Positions 28,401-37,400 of a DNA stretch of 64,000 bases are shown piece by piece. The notes beneath the pieces were generated by a model that was not told the origin of the DNA, searched no databases, and saw only the letters and a list, made by a program, of their open reading frames with translations. Each line of letters begins with the position of its first letter. Position 1 is the stretch's first letter. Made by a program: the position numbers and the translations under genes. Location: assembly GCF_037975245.1 (NCBI RefSeq), contig NC_092580.1, positions 32,325,001 to 32,389,000 of the forward strand, written 5' to 3'. The DNA comes from Apostichopus japonicus. Lineage: Eukaryota > Echinodermata > Holothuroidea > Aspidochirotida > Stichopodidae.

Positions 28401-31400
28401 AGATTGCACCTCTTCGAGAAAATGTCCCACTGGAATGAAAACAAGCAACACTGGCTTTAATTTTGAAGTAAAGATATCCTTTGAAAGAATGAGATGGAAG
28501 TCTTTTCTTCTTAATTAATTAACAGTGCACATTTTAGTATTAATCAGAGAAGAATGTCTGCGTCTATTATGGATGATTAAATATAAAGAATGAGAGGGGT
28601 AGGATGGGATAGGGGTGGGGCGGGGTGTAATTAGAATGAGTAGCTGATTAATTAGAAGATGGAAATTCTTCAAACTATATTAAACTTAATTACCAAGTAC
28701 TATGTTTAAAAATAAATAATCGATATGTCGAAATCACCCTTATCACTTTCAAAATGGCACCCAGTGCGTTCTTTGTGGGGAAGAGAAGGGTGAGGGAATC
28801 ACGTGACAATGAGGAGAAAACTCACAAACATTGGTGTCCAAATAAATCATAATTCTCTAAGCTTATTTTCATACATGAGTAATGAACAAGATAACTGTAA
28901 ATAAAAAATGGAAAAATCCCTCACAAGAAATCGACGCATCCAGAACCAGATGGTGGCGCTTGCCACCAGAATGAATCTGCCACCTGTGGCCTACGCATCC
29001 GTGTCGAGTGGACCGAGGAGCACATATGTGTGGCCTCGGACAGGCCCCCGCTGCTTTGCCATCCGTACGGGAAGTAGTTTGGTAGGTCAGTCTCAGAGGG
29101 CACTGGTAATAAATCGTGCACTACGATATAATCAAATGGTCTGTTACTGGTCAAGTCAACTGTCAACAAGAAAGAGAAGAAAATTGGCTCAAGTTTCATT
29201 ATTCAACCTATTATAAACAGACCTTGCAGCTCTCGTGAGGCTAAAACACGACATGCAGCTGGACCAAACGATACATGACGTGTGAGTCACAATCATGTTA
29301 ATGATAATCATGAAACAATTGCTAATGTACTGTACAGGAATTAAGGCCCGGTCACACTACAGCGATATTTTATCGGAATACGGTCCGATTTTTCCGATTT
29401 TAGGCCGAAGAGTGAGGTTTGTAGTAGTGAATTTAATGAATGCAGTGGAATATTCGAATACCTACTCCAAATCTGAGGGGTTCTAAAACTGACTACATTC
29501 TGAAGTGACGTCACATCGAAAAACGATAAAAATCGGAAGAGAAATCGGATAGCTATCCGATAAAAGGAAATGGAGTCAATATCAAAAGTTAGGAGAGGGC
29601 TATTCCACATCGGAATGGCTCAACAGATAGCAAATCAGGTCCTTTATCACTGTGGCTAGAAGACCCGAACAAAAAACAGGCTGTTTCGATTCCTCCGGGA
29701 AAATCGGATAGTATTTTGATAAAAAATCGGTATAGTGTGACCGGGCCTTAAACCCAAATTAATGTTGTTCGGTCAAGGAGGGGGCACAATCATGAACTGC
29801 AACCAAGTTTATAGTTGTTGAATAAGCTTCTTCTAAGGTTCTCATACTTTTGACTATTGGTGACCTCAAATGACCTGTGAACAAAAACAGCTAAGAACTA
29901 TATACTAAAGCTCATCTGCACACAACATATGAAGTTGATGAAAGCTACAGTAGGCAATAACAAGTGAGTTTAATACTGAGCTTGAAAAGCTTAACCAACA
30001 GCAACATGTTCATACACAATATTACACACACGCACTTTGCCATGAACAAAGAATGGCTTTCTTTGATCTAGCAAGGAATGAAAACTTAGAACACTGCCAT
30101 CAAATCGAACTTAAGAACCCGATTTTATTTTTTTCTTCATTCTTTGCAGACTTCTTCTCAGCAAAAGAGATGCAGTCACCTTTTCAAGTTAACCAAAAAT
30201 ATTGCTCAATTTTAATAAAAACTTCTGCCTTACTGTTCCTAAACCACGCTTGAAGACCCATGGTTACAGAAGCTTTGAATACTCTGGCTGTTATCTCTGG
30301 AACAAGTTACCAGATCACATTCGAACATGCTCTAAACTTTCCACATTCAAAAGTCTACTAAAGACCCATCTTTTCAGCAGTGACCTTTGTCCACTGATTT
30401 GGCACTATATAAGTCTCATTTATTGTTATTATTATTATTACAGAAAACATATAAATAAGACTTGAGAAAGTGACAGTTTATTGCAATTAATAAAAAACAT
30501 TAAACAATAAACATTAATCTTTTCTCAGCAGAAGAACCAAGCTATGAATAATAATCTTGGCTGAAGTAGATCAGTCTTCATATTAAACAGGCCAATTTAC
30601 CAGCAACTTGTATAATTTGGAGCAAAATAAAAAAAGCTCCCGCACAAAAATAGATACTTGAAAGACACATGGAATGGTTTGCTCAGAACTGAGAAGACAG
30701 CTAAAGCCAATTGGACTTAGCTTGAACGCTACATGCAGTTATGGTCATGCCATAAGACCAGTATATAATTTATAATTATTACACAGGGGAGGGGTTTACT
30801 TGTTTTTGATTTGTTTATTGTTTCATTTTAGGCCAACAAGACATATCAAAATATTTTATGCAAATCACAAAACACTTTGGCACATATATTGAAGATAGAT
30901 GTTAGTAACCATGACGATAAAATTGTTAAAACCACATCCAAGTACGGGAAGGGATCTTATAACTGCAGACAAGAAACTAACTTTGTTTGGTGAAAGGTTA
31001 ATTGTGACTATATAAACTTAAATCACACACGATTGTGGACAACTTCCTAAATATACCCTCTTGAGAGTTTTCACTTCCGTTGATTTCTACAAGTACTTGT
31101 ACGAGGATACTGTTATTCGGATGATCGGAAAGTGGTCATAAAAAGTTTAAATCCGTAGTCTTAAAGTTGAGAAAACAGGGCAATCTATACTGTAAACCTC
31201 AACAAATCCAGACAAGATTTGACCATTTAGCACACATTTCTTTAAAGTCTCTTTGGATTTGACTTTTCTGTTAAATATTATTTCAGATATATTTACCTTA
31301 AAGGTTTACTTTTAAACAGAAATTTTATCTTGATAATTGTCATTGTCGAAGAAAAAATGAAAAATTTGGCTGCTATAGTTAATGTTCCTTTTAGCACTTC

Positions 31401-34400
31401 TGATTTTCAAGATAATCACCTTTCAAATATCCTTTATCTCTGCAAAGCTCCTTTAAAGCTAACTTGATGATGACATCAGCCCTGGTCAATGCAAGCCTAA
31501 ATGTAATAATAAAGCCTCTTGTTGTAAATTTGATCATGACAATCTAAAGAATCTTTTTTATGGTAATAGTGGTTTAGTAAATTTATAATCACACTCTCAT
31601 GATACTTATTTTGCCAATCTTTAGGCTCATTCGCAGAGATGATAATATTAAGCTTGCCGTAGTTCTGTTAACTTAAAGGTATGCTGTATTGGCCCCAAAT
31701 ATGCTAGATATTCAAAGATGGTCACCTTTGGTCAAAATTCTTAGACTGTTTTATTACAACCTTTGAGGAAGTTTTTATCACTGGGACATTCAGTCATCTT
31801 GTGTGTTCCTTAAAAATTGTCTGAGAACACTTTGGAGAGTAAAGACCTCCAGGAAAGTATTATTTTGAAAACTTCTAGCAATTAAAGCATGCTATAATTT
31901 GGGGCCTATAGTGACTACCTTTAATATAACAACAGAGTACCACTGTATAACTGTCAACACCAACAACTAGTTTTGTAATACAACTAGTTTGTAATGCCAA
32001 ACATGTTATTTGAGGTCATAAAAGTCTTTTGTTTTCCCACTGAGTCCTATGTTGCATCAGAGGAAAAGATCTAAAGGTCAGTGTGTTAGATTAAGTAGTC
32101 CAGCCACTTTCACTGATGAGCCTAACATGTTCAATGAGTCTTCTCTCAAATATTGTAAGTGGTATACACACACCACCTGGGACTGATAAAAGTGCAGTTT
32201 AACCGTCTACAAAATATCAAAATGAATTTTGTATCTATGCTCAAATTGATGCCAGCACCAACAGCAGTGGCTAAGGGGTTTACCTAGACCTTTTGGTATC
32301 ACATATGATTAATGCTTGATATCCTTACAACTATTCACAAAAAACAAACTTGTACCAAGGAGGGGAAGGGAAGAATGGAAGCAAGCTGTTCCTACCTATC
32401 CCCTCCTCCTTACTATCCCCTCCTCCTCCCACTCCCCTACTTCTCCCTCTCCCCTCCTCCTCCCTCTCCCCTCCTTCTCCCTCTCCCCTCCTCCTCACTC
32501 TCCCCTCCTCCTGCCTCTCCCTCCTCCTGCCTCTCCCCTACCCCTCCCTCTCCCCTCCTCCTCACTCTCCCCTCCTTCTGCCTCTCCCTCCTCCTGCCTC
32601 TCCCCTACTCCTCCCTCTCCCCTCCTCCTCACTCTCCCCTCCTCCTCCTACCTCTCCCCTCCTCCTCCCTACTACTCCTCCCTCTCCCCTCCTCCCCCTC
32701 TCCTCTCCTCCTCTCTCTCCCCTCCTCCCTCTCCCCTCCTCCTCCTTCCCCCCTCCTCCCTCTCCCCTACTCCACCGTCACCTCTACTAATCCTCCCTCT
32801 CCCCTCCTCCTCCTTTTCCCTTTCCCCGCATACTCCTCCCTCTCCCCTCCTCTTTCTCCCCTCCTCCTGCCTCTCCCCTCCTCCTCCCTATCCCCTCCCT
32901 CTCCCCTCTCTCTCCATCCCAATTAGTGCACATATTTTAAACCTGCACAAAGTGTTACAATTATCCCAGCATCCCATGCTTCCACAGACATAACAGTCAT
33001 TCAATCTTGAAAACTGATGGGATATTGTTCCAGTCACATCTTAAGTGAATTCTAACAACCTCTTAAGACAATCGTAGAAATTAAAAGGGCATGTATAGAA
33101 GATCTTCAAGTAAAAAAAAATCTTCAAACTGGTTCTTGGCTTGCTGCGATCCCTGCCCCTCCCAATGTCCCCATACCCTCTTAATCCCGCTGAAACCCCC
33201 ACTGTTCCCATCTTCTGCCATGTATCTCTCTGACATCAATTTCTAATACAAAGAGGCCTTTAATTACTGTAAAACGTAATGGTTATGTGACACTGTCATT
33301 CATAATTTAATGATTGGTTTCAGACAGATAAACACAGACACAATGTTTTCCTTTGGTTTCTTTATCAGTTAGTAAGATTCTGATGCTACACAACCCTCCA
33401 ACCCCTCCCCCCCCCCACCACACACACTTTCATATATAAATCACTAAAAGCTGTGAAACATCAGGTCAATTCTTTAATAAATCTCTTAATGCACTAAAAC
33501 CAACTTTATATCTAATATTTTATCCATTCAAGCACAATCACTCTGAAAGATCCTATACAGATCACATTCCACAACTCTTGTCAAATTTGGCAATAAATGA
33601 GTCCAAAGCATTCTTTTTTATGTCACCTGATGCATGGTAAATGATCTGGTCCATGTAGCACCTTTCAAGATATCATTTTTAATAGTAAGCCAGACTCACA
33701 TTGTTGGTATTAGATTGGAAGACAATGGCATACTTTCTTCACAAAAGAAAGTGGGGCAAAAGTTCTTTCTATAAAAATCTTCTATGACATGTTCCGTAAC
33801 TTCCCCACTTGGAATTCTTACTCAGATATATACTCCAAAATTGGTCCTTATCAGAGAATAACTTATCCTGTATCACATCGCAAAATGGTAAGCAAAATGG
33901 GCCAATTGCTGTACAAGTGAAAAGTTGCATAGCATTTTTTGCACAAAGGGACCATTGTATTTTTATTATTTTGAAGATTGAATGATACAGACTAAAATTT
34001 TGTTAGTATTTACAGCAAAGTTTCAATTCAGTATTGGTGGGCAAAGGGTTTGGAACCATTAGCTCATACATTCATTGCCTATAACCATATCTGATTCACA
34101 TATACTCAAAAAGCATTTTGTTTATATTGTAGATATTATTAACCATGTGAGAAGAAGTCTTTTTCCACTCTTCAATAAAACATTAACTGTTTTCTACCTT
34201 TCTATTTCATATACAGCATCCTATGCAACACTAAGAAAGGGATACCATTACCTCCCATCCTCTCCCCCAACCTTCCTTCCCCCCCCCCCCTTGGCCAGGT
34301 CTCCCAGTAGGCTAAAGTGGATGGTTTCATCTTCTTTAAAGGTTTCCTTTGCTGCTTTCAGATTATTTCTATAATTATATCACCCTTTATTAAAGAAAAA

Positions 34401-37400
34401 TAAATTCCATCTGAAGAAAAAATTACTTTGAAAGACTTTGGTAACTTTTAGCAGCAGGTATAAAAGAAGAAATGAATACAGTCAATTTTTTTATGTATGG
34501 TTCAGAGTATAAACATATATTTTCTTTTAAATCTACTGGTAAATAAAAACCACCTCAATTGATATTCAAGTTTGCCTTTTGTGGGTCACGAAGGGATGAA
34601 ATTCACTTTCTGAAAACTTTCATTTTTAAACTCCCCTAGAACTTGACAAAAAGGCCTTTAAAATGTTGTAATTGTTTTTTTCAAAATTACACTACTAAAG
34701 CACCAATGCCCTGCAGTGACAGCATTATAAACACAACCAAACATATTTGAGAAAAATATAACAGTTCAAAATTGTTTTGAAATAGAGATTCTTGAACCTT
34801 TGGCCTAATTACATAACTATGTTTTTGAAATTTAAAGGAGTACAGCCATGATCTAAATTAAAACTAATTCATAGGGAATAATTTAATGCTTACTTATCAT
34901 ATCACAGTGTTGATGTTTACAAATTTACTTCTCCTAAAATACTGAACATTTCCCCTGTACAATTACTTCTATACATATTTGAATAAATTTAATATCAAAA
35001 TTTGCTGAGTTTTGCATAAAATAATTTTACAGTGTGTAATACCAGAATTTGTTTTTTCCGTTAGTCTGATGCTAAAACTGGACATATAGCTTTAACACTC
35101 CTGATCGAAGCAGTGCTTGAAGTGAAATACCGTTCTTTATGCACACTTGACAATTTCAAAACACTGCAAGCCATATTCCATCAACGAGGGAGCGTCAAGA
35201 AAATTAGACACTTTTGTGAAAAGGTAAAGCTTGTGTCATTGATCCAAATTTGTTGGAAAAACAAACACGCTGACAATTGACAGACTTGAGTATATATACC
35301 CAAATCATATCATTTAGAATTGAGAATTAAAAGGGTGACAGTTGTAGGCCATATCAGGACTCAAATAATTCTATTAATATGTAATTTAATAGTTCTTCCT
35401 CTCAGCAGGGTACTGCTTCTACGATGCGTACAGCCAGCAATTTGGTTGGTGATTTGATATTCAATCATATCATGTTTTTTTGTTTTTTTATCAAAATATG
35501 CTTGAGGGATAAAAAATGTTTAAATCACAAGATTTAAATTATCGATTCTTTTAAAAGTCACCGCCTAAGGAGTAGTTTTCATGATACATGTAATGTTATT
35601 TAATTTGACCCTGCGAAAGTCTGTAGAAATAATGCTGACTGTTAAAACCTGCAGAAACAGCAACCAGTTTTGACACACATTTTAGGTGCGATAATTTGAG
35701 GCAGTTCTCTACTTATAAGCAAGTCATAGTCCATATATATTTAAGTTTAAGAAGCTATGTGATGGAGTTAGTTTCTTAAAGGATTTTATTTCACAGCAGG
35801 TCCAAAACAGAAAGCAGCATAACTCTTTAAAATTTGTTTTCATACTAAAACTTACTCATATAGCAGGTTTCTCATCAATGTTTAAAATGACAATAAAATT
35901 TGAGGTTGGTTTAATACAGCATTACATCTCTACCCTTATCAACAATAGCTTTCCTTCATACTGTACTGTATGGATAACACAATATAATCTAACATTGTGC
36001 CAATTGGCAACATGTGTCACAGAAAAAAAGTTGTAAAAAGACGGTCAATGCATGATTCGAAAGATCCACTGTATGATGATAAAATGGGATCAGTCATTGT
36101 CAGAATTGTGTCAAAATATGACATGATTGAACATAGGTGCTCAATATAAACTATCAGGCAGGGACCTAAACAGGACATCCAAAATTGTTTCCAGTCCTAT
36201 GAGCAGCTAAAACTACTGAACAGATCACTTGCATCTGTCCCCGTGATCCACAGTGTGCTAAGGAAATATCATTAACATCTCTGCTCTACAGTGTGGGCAT
36301 ACTGCTCAGAGAGCATCTATTACCCGGTTTCCCTAGATGCATGCATGCTCTATAGTGTGGGCATGCTGCTCACAGAGCATCCATTACCAGCTCTTCCCAT
36401 GCTCTACAGTGTGGGCATGCTGCTCAGAGAGCATCCATTACTTGGTTTTCCCTATGTTCTATAGTGTAAACATGCTGCTCAGAGAGCATCCATTACCATT
36501 GCATCTGTCTCTTTGATCCAGTCTGCTAAGGAAGCATCCTTAATATCTCTGCTATACAGTGTGGGCATGCTGCACAGAGAGCATCCATTACCCGGTTTTC
36601 CATATATATACTCTATAGTGTGGACATTCTGCTCAGAGAGCATCCATTACCAGCTCTCGCCATTGATTATCACTTATCACAATGCATTAGAGTGTGGTCA
36701 TTCTGCTCAAAGAGCATCCATTACCAGCTCTCGCCATCCATTATCACATATCACCATGCATTACATTGTGGTCATACTGCTCAAAGAGCATCCATCAAGT
36801 CATCTAATACTACTTGGTATTAACATCAGATCACATCAATAAAACTTAGTGCTGATTGCTTACTTCAAATCATCAGAACTCTGTGATACTAACTCCTTGA
36901 CTTATATAAATAGGACAAAACATTAATTGCTCACCTCATATCAAAAAGAACTTTATACAATAAAGTATAACCTATGAAAAGGACTAAACAACAAATGCAA
37001 CAATTTGCTCAAAACTTAGAAAACTAAAGGGAACAATAGCTCTCTGGTGAACCACCATTTAAAAATAATTATTTAGTAATTTTACAATTGTATGAACATC
37101 CCCTCCCCCTCACTCCCTTCCCCCCCCCCAATCACCAAGATACAGTAGTATATATACATACATACAATGAATTACAGCAGTTTGAATAAAATACAGAATT
37201 TCTAATTGCTAGTTATTTAGCACAAAAGTCACAGGAGGGGGCATCATCCTGGGGTAGGGAGAGAAGGGGTGGGAGTGGTTGGGTGGTGAGTGTGGGGAGA
37301 AGGGTCACTGCATCTTCTTACTAGATGTTTTTAAATCTATGATTTAGGGTAAGGCCAAACATGGGTGTTGTTTAAAATTATTTATAGTCAATAACTAACA

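Noticed and set aside
32312-32993. Three overlapping long proline/serine/leucine frames on the plus strand
   Set aside because: They arise from the C/T tract, which cannot form stop codons on that strand. No start context, splice sites or composition of a real protein.
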